This document shows positions 6,921 to 16,495 of a DNA stretch of 34,163 nucleotides, one piece after another. Numbering within the stretch: the first letter of the stretch is position 1; each line of letters starts with the position of its first letter. The position numbers were made by a program, and so were the translations under genes. The stretch spans positions 1-34,163 of the forward strand of contig JALOQC010000034.1 in NCBI GenBank assembly GCA_025453555.1, written 5' to 3'. Below the pieces are notes generated by a model. That model was given only the letters and a program-made list of their open reading frames with translations. It was not told the DNA's origin and made no database searches. The DNA is from Myxococcota bacterium (GTDB taxonomy: Bacteria > Myxococcota_A > Polyangia > Polyangiales > Houyiibacteriaceae).

Positions 6921-8432
6921 TCACTTCTTCGACGGATCGCCGGGGGGCGGCCAGTCGGGGATCGCGCCGCCGAAGACGGGCGCGCGAGGCTGCGGGAACA
7001 CGGGCTTGCCCGTGGAGAGGCCGCCGTCGGTCGGAGGAGGCGCGTACGGAGGTGCGCCGGGCGGAGGTGCAGGTGCGTACGGAGGCGCTCCGGGTGGCGC
7101 CGCATACGGAGGCGTGCCCGGAGGCGGCGCGTAGGGAGCTCCGGGAGGGGGCGCGTACGGAGGCGTGCCGGGCGGTGCCGCGTAGGGCGCGCCGGGCGGA
7201 GCGTAGGGCGGTGGCGCGTAGGGCGCCGCGGGTGCGCCGGGCGGTGCGTAGGGAGGCGGCGCGTACGGGCCGGCGGGCGGTGCGGGAGGCGCGCCGTAAG
7301 GCGAGGGTGCGGCGTAGGCGTCGGAGGGGACGAACGCGCGCTGCGTACGCTCGAGCACCATGCGCGCGACGCGCTCCGACCAGGTCGACGCGAGCTCGAG
7401 GACGCGGTCGACGAGCGCGAACGCGTCCACCGCAGTGAGCCGATCGACGCCGCGTCGCATCGAGACCTCGATGCCGCCGTCGCGAATCCCGAACGCCGCG
7501 CCGCCGAGATCCGGCAGCGAGTTCAGCTCCAGGACCTCGTAGAGCAGGCGCGCGTCCGCCGCCTCGTGGGGCCCGAGAGCGGTGATGCGCGAGCGCGCGA
7601 CGAGCACGCCGTCGTCCCAACGCACGTCGACCTGCGTCTTGCCGCGGCGCAGCTTCATCGAGCCGCCGAGCTCTTCTTCTTCGAGGTTCTCGACCTCCGC
7701 GCGGCCGGTCGCGACGAGCTGCTCGATGCCGTCGCGCGCGGTGCCCGCCGTACCGTGCTGCTTCTCCTGCGCCTCCGCGAGCAGCGCGGTCGGCACGTGC
7801 ACGACCTGGCTGCTCACGAGCCGGCGCACTTGCTTCACGTAGTCCGCGACGACCTCCGCCGGCACCGCGAAGCCGAGGCCCTGCGCGTTCGCGGCCATCA
7901 TGCTGACGATGCCGACCAGGTGGCCGCGCGCGTCGAGGAGCGGACCGCCGGAGTTGCCCGGGTTGATCGCGGCGTCCGACTGCACGAAATACTCGTCGTC
8001 GATCAGACGGTAGGGGTTGGACACGATGCCGCGCGAGACGCTGAACCGGCAGCCGCGCGGGTGACCGATCGCCCACACCTCGGTGCCGACGCCGAAGTCG
8101 TCCGAGACGTCTTGGGTGAGATCGAAGTAGTCGGGCGTGTCGATCGCGATCTTCACGATCGCGAGATCGAAGTGGGGGCTCTGATGCACACCCACGCCGG
8201 CGACGTTGCGGCCGTCCGCGAGGATCACGCGGAAGGGGCCCGCGTTCGGCGCCACGTGTTTGTTCGTGACGATCCAACCGTCGGCGCCACACAAGAGGCC
8301 GGTGCCGAGGCCCTTGGGATCGAGGATGCACGCGATGAGTCGGCTGCGCCGTTGAATGGGATCCACGAGGCCTCGTTGGCAGAGCGCCGAGAGCGGCGCG
8401 TCGAGAAGCAGGTCCGGAGTCGGGGCGCGCAC
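6921..8432 (-). CDS. Trypsin-like (HtrA-type) serine protease with Pro-rich tail
   Basis: A 503-residue S1/HtrA-type protease. The catalytic triad is clear: His59 (VTNKHVAP), Asp89 (HFDLAIVKI) and Ser161 (NPGNSGGPL). Residues ~35-220 form the double-barrel domain. No PDZ domain follows. Instead residues ~230-375 form a mixed alpha/beta domain resembling YbjN or secretion-chaperone folds (weak call). Residues ~380-490 are a Pro/Tyr/Ala/Gly tail made of PPYAPPPGAPYA-like repeats (DNA 6960-7320). The start is a GTG at 8432 after a G-run. No signal peptide or membrane anchor is visible, unusual for HtrA proteases, so the protein may act in the cytoplasm or the true start may be misjudged. It is divergent from the TerB-like gene. 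Confidence 0.85.
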   Translation of the reverse strand: MRAPTPDLLLDAPLSALCQRGLVDPIQRRSRLIACILDPKGLGTGLLCGADGWIVTNKHVAPNAGPFRVILADGRNVAGVGVHQSPHFDLAIVKIAIDTPDYFDLTQDVSDDFGVGTEVWAIGHPRGCRFSVSRGIVSNPYRLIDDEYFVQSDAAINPGNSGGPLLDARGHLVGIVSMMAANAQGLGFAVPAEVVADYVKQVRRLVSSQVVHVPTALLAEAQEKQHGTAGTARDGIEQLVATGRAEVENLEEEELGGSMKLRRGKTQVDVRWDDGVLVARSRITALGPHEAADARLLYEVLELNSLPDLGGAAFGIRDGGIEVSMRRGVDRLTAVDAFALVDRVLELASTWSERVARMVLERTQRAFVPSDAYAAPSPYGAPPAPPAGPYAPPPYAPPGAPAAPYAPPPYAPPGAPYAAPPGTPPYAPPPGAPYAPPPGTPPYAAPPGAPPYAPAPPPGAPPYAPPPTDGGLSTGKPVFPQPRAPVFGGAIPDWPPPGDPSKK

Positions 8433-8696
8433 CTCGCGCCCCCCGCGCGGCGAACATCTGACGATCGATCGCGCCGCGCTGGCAAGCGGGGTCTACGACG
8501 AGAGCGCGCGTTCCTTCCCGCGCGAGCCCACGACCCCCGACGGCACCGGGGTCGAGGCACCGACACCATTGACCGACGACGCCTCGCTGGTGATCCTCGC
8601 GCACGATCGTTCGGTCAGGGGGCCTCGTCGAAGTTTCCTCGGAAGGGAATTTCCACACCGGGCCGGCGTACAGCCAGAACGCTCAACGGAGGAACG
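8433..8696. other. Divergent promoter gap, protease / TerB-like gene
   Basis: About 260 bases with no gene. It must hold the promoters of the two divergent genes. A slightly A/T-richer stretch (about 8628-8656) lies 40-70 bases before the TerB-like start. No repeat or confident promoter box was recognised. Confidence 0.4.
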
Positions 8697-9110
8697 ATGG
8701 GGCTCTTCGACGGATTTCTCGGACAAAAAATTCAGCTCACCCCGCGCTCGGCGCTCGTCGCTGGCCTGCTCTACGTGAGCGGCGCCGACGGACACCTCGA
8801 CGAGAACGAGATCGGCGACGTGCTCCGCGTCGTCCCCGATCGCGCGACGCTCGAGACCGCGCTGAAGTACTGCAAGCAGAACAACGTGCAGACGTTCTGC
8901 CAGCAGGCGGCCACGATGCTCTCGCCGCAGCAGAAGATGTGTCTGATGCTCAACGCGATCGATCTCGCGATGGGTGACGGAAACCTCGACGGCGCGGAGC
9001 AGCAGCTCCTGATGCAGTTCGCGCACTACTTCCAGATCCCGGAGCAGTCGCTCCACCCGCACGTGCAGACGTTCATGATCAAGAACAACCTCAGCGTCTT
9101 CGGCGGCTGA
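8697..9110 (+). CDS. TerB-like small helical protein
   Basis: A 137-residue protein with the TerB/tellurite-resistance-like helical fold. Two copies of the acidic signature can be seen: GADGHLDENEIGDVL (about residues 28-42) and MGDGNLDGAEQQLL (about 91-104). These carry the ADGxLxxxE pattern thought to bind divalent metal in this family. The start at 8697 is supported by a strong GGAGG ribosome-binding site at 8688-8692. There is no signal peptide and no ter cluster nearby, so a direct tellurite role should not be assumed; many such proteins are stand-alone membrane-stress or metal-linked factors. A strong hairpin follows the stop. Confidence 0.82.
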   Translation: MGLFDGFLGQKIQLTPRSALVAGLLYVSGADGHLDENEIGDVLRVVPDRATLETALKYCKQNNVQTFCQQAATMLSPQQKMCLMLNAIDLAMGDGNLDGAEQQLLMQFAHYFQIPEQSLHPHVQTFMIKNNLSVFGG

Positions 9111-9127
9111 GGCGCAGCGCGGATCGA

Positions 9128-9160
9128 GAAGCCCGTCGGAGCCCCGCTCCGGCGGGCTTC
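9128..9160 (+). terminator. Strong hairpin after TerB-like gene
   Basis: A 14-bp stem with one G-T pair (9128-9141 with 9147-9160) encloses the 5-nt loop CCCCG, 17 bases after the stop codon. It lacks a T tract, so it is a terminator-like hairpin or 3'-end stabiliser rather than a textbook intrinsic terminator. Confidence 0.65.
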
Positions 9161-9183
9161 GTCGCGTCGGCGTGATGTCGAAC

Positions 9184-9254
9184 GTCGACGTGATCGTGAT
9201 CGTGATCGTGGACGTATCGTGGACGTGATCGTGGACGTGATCGTGGACGTGATC
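9184..9254. repeat. Hexamer-phased repeat, single arm
   Basis: Twelve near-contiguous units: GTCGAC, then GTGATC three times, then alternating GTGGAC and GTGATC, with a single 5-nt unit at 9214-9218 that breaks the phase. It has the same unit style as the inverted-arm repeats elsewhere in the window, but no facing arm is present. It ends 37 bases before the next gene. Confidence 0.9.
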
Positions 9255-9291
9255 CCTCGACGCCACCGCTGACCGACCCCACGACCTGCGC

Positions 9292-9723
9292 GTGTCGACC
9301 GACCGCGAGAAGACGTGCGCGACCTGCGGGCGCTCGTTCGCGTGGCGCGCGAAGTGGGCGCGCGAGTGGGACGCGGTGCGGCACTGCAGCGAGCGCTGCC
9401 GACGATCGCGCCCGAGCGAGGTCGACGCGCGGATCGAGGCGCTCCTCCTCGAGCTCGTCGATGCACGAGGCGCGGGCAAGACGATCTGCCCGAGCGAGGT
9501 CGCGCGTGCGCTCCGTCCCGACGAGTGGCGCGAGTGGATGGAGCGGGTGCGGCAGGCGGCGCGGCGTCTGGTCACGCGCGGTGAGCTCGCGATCTACCAA
9601 GGCGGGCACGTGGTCGATCCGGATCACGCGCGCGGTGCGCTCCGAATCGGGCGGCCCCCGCACCGACCTCTCGTCGAGCACGCGTTGACCCCGAAGGGTC
9701 GGCACGCTAGCCGTTCGGAGTGA
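9292..9723 (+). CDS. DUF2256 + DUF3253 protein
   Basis: A 143-residue protein with two known but uncharacterised domains. Residues 7-40 are a DUF2256-type Cys4 module (CATCGRSFAWRAKW, then HCSERCR; Cys9, Cys12, Cys32, Cys36), likely a small zinc-binding knuckle. Residues ~47-125 match DUF3253, with the typical KTICPSEVAR, a WREWM-type segment and ARGALRIG. The start is GTG at 9292. The stop codon overlaps the GTG of the next gene (GTGA), so the two Cys-rich proteins are translationally coupled. Function is unknown; the combination is widespread in proteobacteria-like genomes. Confidence 0.87.
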   Translation: MSTDREKTCATCGRSFAWRAKWAREWDAVRHCSERCRRSRPSEVDARIEALLLELVDARGAGKTICPSEVARALRPDEWREWMERVRQAARRLVTRGELAIYQGGHVVDPDHARGALRIGRPPHRPLVEHALTPKGRHASRSE

Positions 9724-10001
9724 GCGACCCGCGCGAGCCGAGGGATCCGAGCGGCGAGAACGAACCGCGGAGCGACGACACCGTACGGAGCGACGCCGCC
9801 CCGAACGTCGACGTCGCGACGTGCGTGCTCTGCGGGAGCGCCAACGACTGCGGCCTCGCGCGTGGCGAAACGACCTGTTGGTGCTTCGAGGTCGTGGTGC
9901 CGCCTTCGTTGCTCGCCCAGATCCCCGAGGCGCTGCGAGATCGCGCGTGTGTGTGTCGCGCGTGCGTGGAGCGTGCGTCGCGCGGTCTGCCGATCGTGTG
10001 A
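9720..10001 (+). CDS. Cysteine-rich CWC-family small protein
   Basis: A 93-residue protein of the Cys-rich CWC family. Eight cysteines are seen: CVLCGSANDCG (Cys35, Cys38, Cys44), TTCWCF (Cys53, Cys55) and CVCRACV (Cys77, Cys79, Cys82). The CxxC...C...CWC pattern is the family mark and probably binds zinc. The first ~30 residues are charged and low-complexity. It starts with GTG at 9720, overlapping the stop of the upstream DUF2256/DUF3253 gene. Its own stop lies in a 16-bp direct repeat whose second copy covers the stop of the convergent kinase gene. The role is unknown. Confidence 0.83.
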   Translation: MSDPREPRDPSGENEPRSDDTVRSDAAPNVDVATCVLCGSANDCGLARGETTCWCFEVVVPPSLLAQIPEALRDRACVCRACVERASRGLPIV

Positions 10002-10049
10002 TCGGGATCTCGAGTCGGATCCGTGTCGAACGGGCTCGTGTGATCGGGA

Positions 10050-10051
<2 letters not shown>
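9994..10051. repeat. 16-bp direct repeat spanning two convergent stop codons
   Basis: The 16-bp sequence TCGTGTGATCGGGATC occurs exactly at 9994-10009 and 10036-10051. The first copy contains the TGA of the CWC gene; the second contains most of the stop of the convergent kinase gene, which ends at 10050. Confidence 0.9.
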
Positions 10052-11411
<1,360 letters not shown>

Positions 11412-11620
11412 GGCGCGAGGTTAGCAGGTTGGCGCGAACGAGGAGGGTCGAGGTGAGCGCGAGGTGCGGAGCGCGCGGAGGTGAGCACCTGGAGGCGCGT
11501 GCAGGTGCGACACGATGGGCGCGAGGTGGGCGGTCGACGGCCGAGGAGACGATCGACCGGCCCGCCGTCAGGGCTCAGGCGTCCGCAGCGCGCGTAGATC
11601 ACCGGCGCCGACGCGCGCGA

Positions 11621-13717
11621 TCAGAGCTCGGTCGCGCGCGCCGCCGTACCCGTCGCGTCGCCGGTCACGCCGCGCGCGAGCTGCCCGGCGCGGTTGCCGC
11701 CCCAGCACCACACGTCGCCGTCCGTGCGGAGCGCGCACGTGAAGGTGCCGCCCGCGCTGATCTGCTCGACGTCGGTGAGGCCGACGACCTGCGCGGGCGT
11801 GGTGCGCGAGCTGCCGACCGATCCGTCGCCGAGCTGTCCGTTCGCGTCGTCGCCCCAACACCACACCGTGCCGTCGCTCCGGAGCGCGCAGACGTGCGAA
11901 AAGCCCGCCGAGAGCTGGGTGACCGAGTCGACGCCGCTCACGAGCACGGGCGCGTTGCGTTGCGTGTTCGAGCCGTCGCCGAGCTGACCGAGCTCGTTGA
12001 GGCCCCAGCAGAGCACGCGGCCGTCCGTGCGGAGGCCGCACGAGAAACCCTGTCCGAGGCTCAGCTCGGTGAAGGTGTGCCCACCCGAGACGGCGACCGG
12101 CGTCGCGGTCGAGCCCACGGTGGTGCCGTGTCCGAGCTGTCCCGTGAGCCCTCGGCCGACGCAGTGGGCGCGGTTCGTCCCGATCGTGAGGCCGCACGCG
12201 TGCGTTCCGCCGACCCACGCGCGATCCACCGGCCCGTCGCTGCTCGACGGGAACGACGCGAAGTCTCCGGGAATCCCGTACTCGGGCGTGCTCCACGACA
12301 CCATCGAGTCGGCGCCGAGCGTGGTGTCCTCTTCGACCATGCCGTGGCGTCCGCCGAGCGCGATGCGATCGCGCAGCGGCATCTGGTTCTGGTTGCGATC
12401 GAGCCGCGGGAGCCCGTCGATCGTGCGCGGCACCGCGACGATGGAGCTGGTGGACGCCACGATCTCACCGTTCAGGTTCGCGCCCCAACACCACACGAGC
12501 CACGGCGTGAGCGCGCACGAGAGCTCGCCCGACGCGTTGCCGGCGGTGACCACGGTCGGGAAGCGCGAGACCTCCACGTCGATCGCGTCGCCCGGCGTCG
12601 GGAGCACGACGGGGATCGCGCGCGGCGAGGTGGTTCCGTCGCCGAGCTGCGCGTAGCGATTCGCGCCCCAGCACACGATGCGACCCGAGCTGCGCAGCGC
12701 GCAGCCGTGCTCGTAGCCGGCGGAGACGTCGATCACGCGATCGCACGTCGAGTCCTCGCAGGTGCCGCCCGCGCCGCAGCGGTTGCCGCACGCACCGCAG
12801 TGCTCGACGTCGCTGCGCGTGTCGACCTCGCAGCCGTCGCTGCGCTCGCCGTTGCAGTCCGCGAAGCCCTCCACACACGCGTCCACCACGCACGCGCCTT
12901 CCTGGCATCCGAAGAACGTGCGCGGTGGGGTTCCGAACGACGACGCGCAGGTGAGGGCGGTGCGGTCCGCGTCGTCGACCACGCCGTTGCAGTCGTCGTC
13001 GAGGCCGTTGCAGAGCTCGAGGTTGCCGGGCGCGGCGCCGGCGTTCGTGTCGTCGCAGTCGAGCGCGTTCTCCACCAGACCCTCCGTCGGTGTGCACGCG
13101 GTGGTGGGCGTCGCCGCGCGATCGCCGAAGCCGTCGCGGTCGACGTCGGGGAAGAAGACGCGCAGCACGCCTTCGTCGACCGATCCGTCGCAATCGTCGT
13201 CGACGCCGTTGCAGACCTCCGTCGCGCCAGGCAGCACGCTCGCGACCGCGTCGTCGCAGTCGGTGCCGCAGCGAGCGCCGTTGCAGCACGCGAGGTCGAT
13301 CGCGCCGTCGCCGTCCGCGTCGCGCTCGCCCACGGTGCTCGGATCGCAGTCTTCGTCGACCCCTTCCGGATCGCAGACCTCGGTGGCGCCGGGGCGAACG
13401 TCGGCGTCGGAGTCGTCGCAGTCCGCGCCGCCACACGCGATCGCGGCTTCGCCGTCGCCGTCGGCGTCGGGGGTGTCGCACGAGGCCGCGAGGCAACGCT
13501 CGTTCTCCGCGTCGCAGCGCAGCTCGCCCGTGCACGGCGGCTCGCCGTCGACGCACGCGCCCGCGACGCAGCGCTCGACCCCGTTGCAGAAGTCGCCGTC
13601 GTCGCAGGCCTCCGCGCAGCCGGTCATGCCCGCGTCCTCGTCCGGATCGAGGCCTCCGTCGTCGGCGGAGCACGCGAACAGAGCGAGCGAAGCGAAGAAG
13701 AAGCGGAGCGCACGCAT
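11621..13717 (-). CDS. RCC1-repeat lipoprotein with MopE-like motifs
   Basis: A 698-residue predicted surface lipoprotein. The ATG at 13717 starts a signal peptide with lipobox LFAC (Cys16); a longer in-frame start 26 codons upstream would spoil it. Residues ~30-320 are Cys/Asp-rich with MopE-type putative metal-binding motifs (CNGVDDDCDG, CNGLDDDCNG) and intervening DADGDG calcium-like loops. From about residue 330 there are at least six RCC1/BLIP-II-like blades, each with a CALRTDG-like and a WCWG-N-GQLGDG-like segment, forming a beta-propeller. Such proteins are abundant in Myxococcota and are thought to act in binding at the cell surface; the partner is unknown. It is divergent from the amidase gene, with about 106 bp between starts. 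Confidence 0.9.
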   Translation of the reverse strand: MRALRFFFASLALFACSADDGGLDPDEDAGMTGCAEACDDGDFCNGVERCVAGACVDGEPPCTGELRCDAENERCLAASCDTPDADGDGEAAIACGGADCDDSDADVRPGATEVCDPEGVDEDCDPSTVGERDADGDGAIDLACCNGARCGTDCDDAVASVLPGATEVCNGVDDDCDGSVDEGVLRVFFPDVDRDGFGDRAATPTTACTPTEGLVENALDCDDTNAGAAPGNLELCNGLDDDCNGVVDDADRTALTCASSFGTPPRTFFGCQEGACVVDACVEGFADCNGERSDGCEVDTRSDVEHCGACGNRCGAGGTCEDSTCDRVIDVSAGYEHGCALRSSGRIVCWGANRYAQLGDGTTSPRAIPVVLPTPGDAIDVEVSRFPTVVTAGNASGELSCALTPWLVWCWGANLNGEIVASTSSIVAVPRTIDGLPRLDRNQNQMPLRDRIALGGRHGMVEEDTTLGADSMVSWSTPEYGIPGDFASFPSSSDGPVDRAWVGGTHACGLTIGTNRAHCVGRGLTGQLGHGTTVGSTATPVAVSGGHTFTELSLGQGFSCGLRTDGRVLCWGLNELGQLGDGSNTQRNAPVLVSGVDSVTQLSAGFSHVCALRSDGTVWCWGDDANGQLGDGSVGSSRTTPAQVVGLTDVEQISAGGTFTCALRTDGDVWCWGGNRAGQLARGVTGDATGTAARATEL

Positions 13718-13823
13718 GACACACACGGTATCAGCGTCGTCGAGGAGCCGGGCACTCGACCCCGCGACGCTCGAAGTCGCGTCGCTTGACCCCACGGGCC
13801 TTCACCCGCTACCAGCGGCCCCC

Positions 13824-15383
13824 ATGACGCGTCCCCTGCATGCCCACTCCGCGGTCGAGCTCGAACGCCTCCTCTCGCGCGGCGAGGTTCGTTCCGTGGA
13901 GATCGTGGAGGCGCTGCACGCCCGCGCGGACGAGGTGGAGCCGAAGGTCGGTGCGTTCGCGCATCAGCTCCGCAAGCAGGCGCTCGTGGAAGCGAAGGCG
14001 GCGGACGAAGCTCGCGCGCGCGGCGAGTCGAAGGGCGCGCTGCACGGGCTGCCGATCACGATCAAGGAGAACGTCGACGTCGAAGGGATTCCGTCGACGA
14101 TCGGCATGCGCGCGCGGGCGGATCGGCTCGCGGGCGAGGACGCGGTGGTGGTGCGGCTGCTGCGCGAGGCGGGCGCGATCGTGCTCGGCAAGACGAACGT
14201 GCCGCAGACCTTGCTCGCGCCGATGGAGACGACGAACTCGGTGTTCGGCACGACGCACAACCCGTGGCGTCACGGTCACGGCCCGGGCGGATCGTCGGGC
14301 GGCGAGGCGGCCGCGATCGCGAGCGGGCAGAGCGTGTTCGGGATCGGCACCGACATCGGCGGATCGATCCGCGTGCCGGCGAGCTTCTGCGGTGTGTGTG
14401 GGCTCAAGCCGACGCGGCAGCGCTGGTCGAACCTCGGAAGCCAAGGCGTGCTGCGCGGACAGGAGCTCGTGCAGTCGCAGATCGGCCCGATGGCCCGTAC
14501 GGTCGACGACCTCACGCTCCTCATGCGCGTGCTCGACTCGCCGAAGCACACGCCCTTCGATCCGCGGGTGCCGCCGGTGCCGATCGGCGAGCCCGGCACG
14601 ATCGATCCGACGAAGCTGCGCTTCGGCTACTACGAGGACGACGGCTTCCTCACGCCCGCGGCGTCCGTGCGGCGCGCGGTGCGCGAGGTGGCGACCGCGC
14701 TCGAAGCGGTCGGCTGCGAGGTCGTGCGCTTCACGCCGCCGAACGTGGAGGAGATCGTCTCGCTCTACTTCCAGGGCGTGTCCGCGGACGGCTCGGCGAC
14801 CGTGCTCGAAGCGCTCGCCGGCGAGCCCTTCGTGGAGCCGCTCAAGACGGTGGGGCGCCTCGCGAAGATGCCGGTGCAGGCGCGGCGCGGCCTCGCGGCG
14901 GCGATGGGCTTGATGGGTGAGCACCGCGTTCAGCTCTTGCTCGAGGCGCTCGGTGAGAAGCGTGTGAAGGACTTCTGGCTCCTCTGCGCGCGCCGCGGCG
15001 AGCTACAGATCGAAGAAGAGCGCGCGTGGGATCTCGCGCGCGTCGACGTCGTGATCGCGCCCGCGTTCGCGACCACCGCGGCGCCGATCGGCATGTCGCA
15101 CGACTTCACGCTCGGCTTCGCCTCCGCCGCTCGCTACAACCTCCTCGATCGCCCGGCGGGCGTGGTGCCGTGGACGCGCGTGCGCCCCGACGAGACGCAG
15201 CGCACGGCGACCCGCGATCGCCTCGACAAACGCGCGGCGCAGATCGAAGCCGCGAGCGCGGGTCTGCCGGTGGGCGTGCAGCTCGTCGGCCGTCCGTGGC
15301 GCGAGGCCGAGCTGCTGGCGGCGATGCGCCTCGTGCACGAGCGCGCGGGCAAGCGCGAGGACTTCCCGGCCACGCCGATCTGA
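13824..15383 (+). CDS. Amidase-signature hydrolase (FAAH-like)
   Basis: A 519-residue amidase-signature enzyme that hydrolyses an amide bond using a Ser-cisSer-Lys triad. Visible residues are Lys81 (PITIKENVD), the cis-Ser Ser157 in GPGGSSGGEAA, and the nucleophile Ser181 in GTDIGGSIR. The run FGTTHNPW, GGSSGGE, GTDIGGSIRVPASFCGVCGLKPT closely resembles fatty-acid-amide hydrolase-type sequences rather than GatA. No gatB or gatC is nearby, which also argues against tRNA-dependent amidotransferase function. The first ATG at 13824 gives an ordinary family length; no signal peptide is present. Likely substrates are fatty-acid or aryl amides, but this is inference. Transcription probably ends at the hairpins before cysD. 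Confidence 0.92.
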   Translation: MTRPLHAHSAVELERLLSRGEVRSVEIVEALHARADEVEPKVGAFAHQLRKQALVEAKAADEARARGESKGALHGLPITIKENVDVEGIPSTIGMRARADRLAGEDAVVVRLLREAGAIVLGKTNVPQTLLAPMETTNSVFGTTHNPWRHGHGPGGSSGGEAAAIASGQSVFGIGTDIGGSIRVPASFCGVCGLKPTRQRWSNLGSQGVLRGQELVQSQIGPMARTVDDLTLLMRVLDSPKHTPFDPRVPPVPIGEPGTIDPTKLRFGYYEDDGFLTPAASVRRAVREVATALEAVGCEVVRFTPPNVEEIVSLYFQGVSADGSATVLEALAGEPFVEPLKTVGRLAKMPVQARRGLAAAMGLMGEHRVQLLLEALGEKRVKDFWLLCARRGELQIEEERAWDLARVDVVIAPAFATTAAPIGMSHDFTLGFASAARYNLLDRPAGVVPWTRVRPDETQRTATRDRLDKRAAQIEAASAGLPVGVQLVGRPWREAELLAAMRLVHERAGKREDFPATPI

Positions 15384-15405
15384 GACGAGCGCGACCGGCG
15401 CTCCA

Positions 15406-15466
15406 AAACACGACATGCGTTTCGTGTTTCTCGAATCACGGTTCGAGATTGACGATTCCTGATTCG
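15406..15466 (+). promoter_or_regulatory. Stacked hairpins in amidase-cysD gap
   Basis: An 8-bp stem (15406-15413 with 15422-15429, AAACACGA/TCGTGTTT) is followed by two mutually exclusive stems. One is TCTCGAA/TTCGAGA (15429-15435 with 15442-15448). The other is CGAATCA/TGATTCG (15432-15438 with 15460-15466), which ends 17 bases before the cysD start. The region is unusually A/T-rich for this genome. It could combine the amidase terminator with a leader structure for cysD; no T tract or known riboswitch was recognised. Confidence 0.5.
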
Positions 15467-15483
15467 TGCCTCACAGCTCCGGC

Positions 15484-16389
15484 ATGACCCGCGGGCTCAC
15501 CCACCTCGCCCTGCTCGAAGCCGAGAGCATCCACATCCTCCGGGAGACCGCGGCGCAGTTCGAGCGGCCGGTGATGCTCTTCTCGATGGGCAAGGACTCC
15601 ACGGTCCTCCTGCACCTCGCGAAGAAGGCGTTCTTCCCTGGGCCGGTGCCGTTTCCGCTCCTGCACATCGACTCGACGTGGGAGTTCCGCGAGGTCTACG
15701 AGTTTCGCGATCGCGTCGCGCGCCAGCCGGGCGTGAAGGTCCTGAGCTACTCGAACCCCGACGGTCTGCGCGACGGCATCAACCCCTTCGACCACGGCAG
15801 CAAGACCTACAACTACGTGATGCGCACCCAAGCGCTCGTGCGGGGTCTGCAGGAGGGCGGCTACGACGCGGCGATCGGCGGCGCGCGGCGCGACGAGGAG
15901 CGATCGCGCGCGAAGGAGCGCGTGTTCTCGTTCCGCGATCGCTTCATGCAGTGGGAGCCCAAGAGCCAACGCCCCGAGCTCTGGAACCTCTACAACGGCC
16001 GCGTGCGCAAGGGCGAGAGCGTGCGCGTCTTCCCGCTCAGCAACTGGACCGAGCTCGACGTCTGGCTCTACCTGCACCTCGAGAAGATCGACGTCGTGCC
16101 GCTCTACTTCGCGTCGGCGCGCCCGGTGGTGGAGCGCGAAGGTCAGCTCATCGTGGTCGACGACGAGCGCATGCGACTGCTCCCCGGCGAGCAACCGCGG
16201 CTCGAGAAGGTTCGTTTTCGAACGCTCGGCTGCTACCCCCTCACGGGCGGCGTGCGCTCGGACGCGGACTCCCTGGAGGCGATCCTCCAGGAGATGGTCC
16301 TCACCAAGCAGTCCGAGCGTCAGGGACGTCTGATCGACTTCGAAGAGGACGGCGCGATGGAGGCGAAGAAGCGCGAGGGCTACTTCTGA
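15484..16389 (+). CDS. cysD: Sulfate adenylyltransferase subunit CysD
   Basis: A 301-residue small subunit of ATP sulfurylase, which makes adenosine 5'-phosphosulfate in sulfate assimilation. The N-terminal [14 protein letters not shown], the PP-loop [13 protein letters not shown] (about residues 33-45), LHIDSTWEF, the [15 protein letters not shown] loop and the ending [10 protein letters not shown] are all characteristic. The length equals typical CysD. The ATG at 15484 is used; an in-frame GTG six codons upstream falls in the leader hairpin. CysD works with the GTPase subunit CysN, normally encoded immediately downstream, but here the next gene is convergent and unrelated. cysN must be elsewhere in the genome, or CysD here serves another role. 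Confidence 0.95.
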   Translation: MTRGLTHLALLEAESIHILRETAAQFERPVMLFSMGKDSTVLLHLAKKAFFPGPVPFPLLHIDSTWEFREVYEFRDRVARQPGVKVLSYSNPDGLRDGINPFDHGSKTYNYVMRTQALVRGLQEGGYDAAIGGARRDEERSRAKERVFSFRDRFMQWEPKSQRPELWNLYNGRVRKGESVRVFPLSNWTELDVWLYLHLEKIDVVPLYFASARPVVEREGQLIVVDDERMRLLPGEQPRLEKVRFRTLGCYPLTGGVRSDADSLEAILQEMVLTKQSERQGRLIDFEEDGAMEAKKREGYF

Positions 16390-16495
16390 CGCGGGCTTCG
16401 ATCGGTCGAGGCGCGGCACCACGCTCTCGACTCGACGCCTGCTTCGCTCGCCGCGCGCTTCGCTCGCGTGGTCCGTCGACGCGCTCGCGCGTTCG

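Noticed and set aside
8697-9110. Tellurite-resistance operon
   Set aside because: Only a single TerB-like gene is present; no terA, terC, terD or terZ neighbours.
13824-15383. GatA subunit of the tRNA amidotransferase
   Set aside because: No gatB or gatC nearby, and the signature region looks FAAH-like rather than GatA-like.
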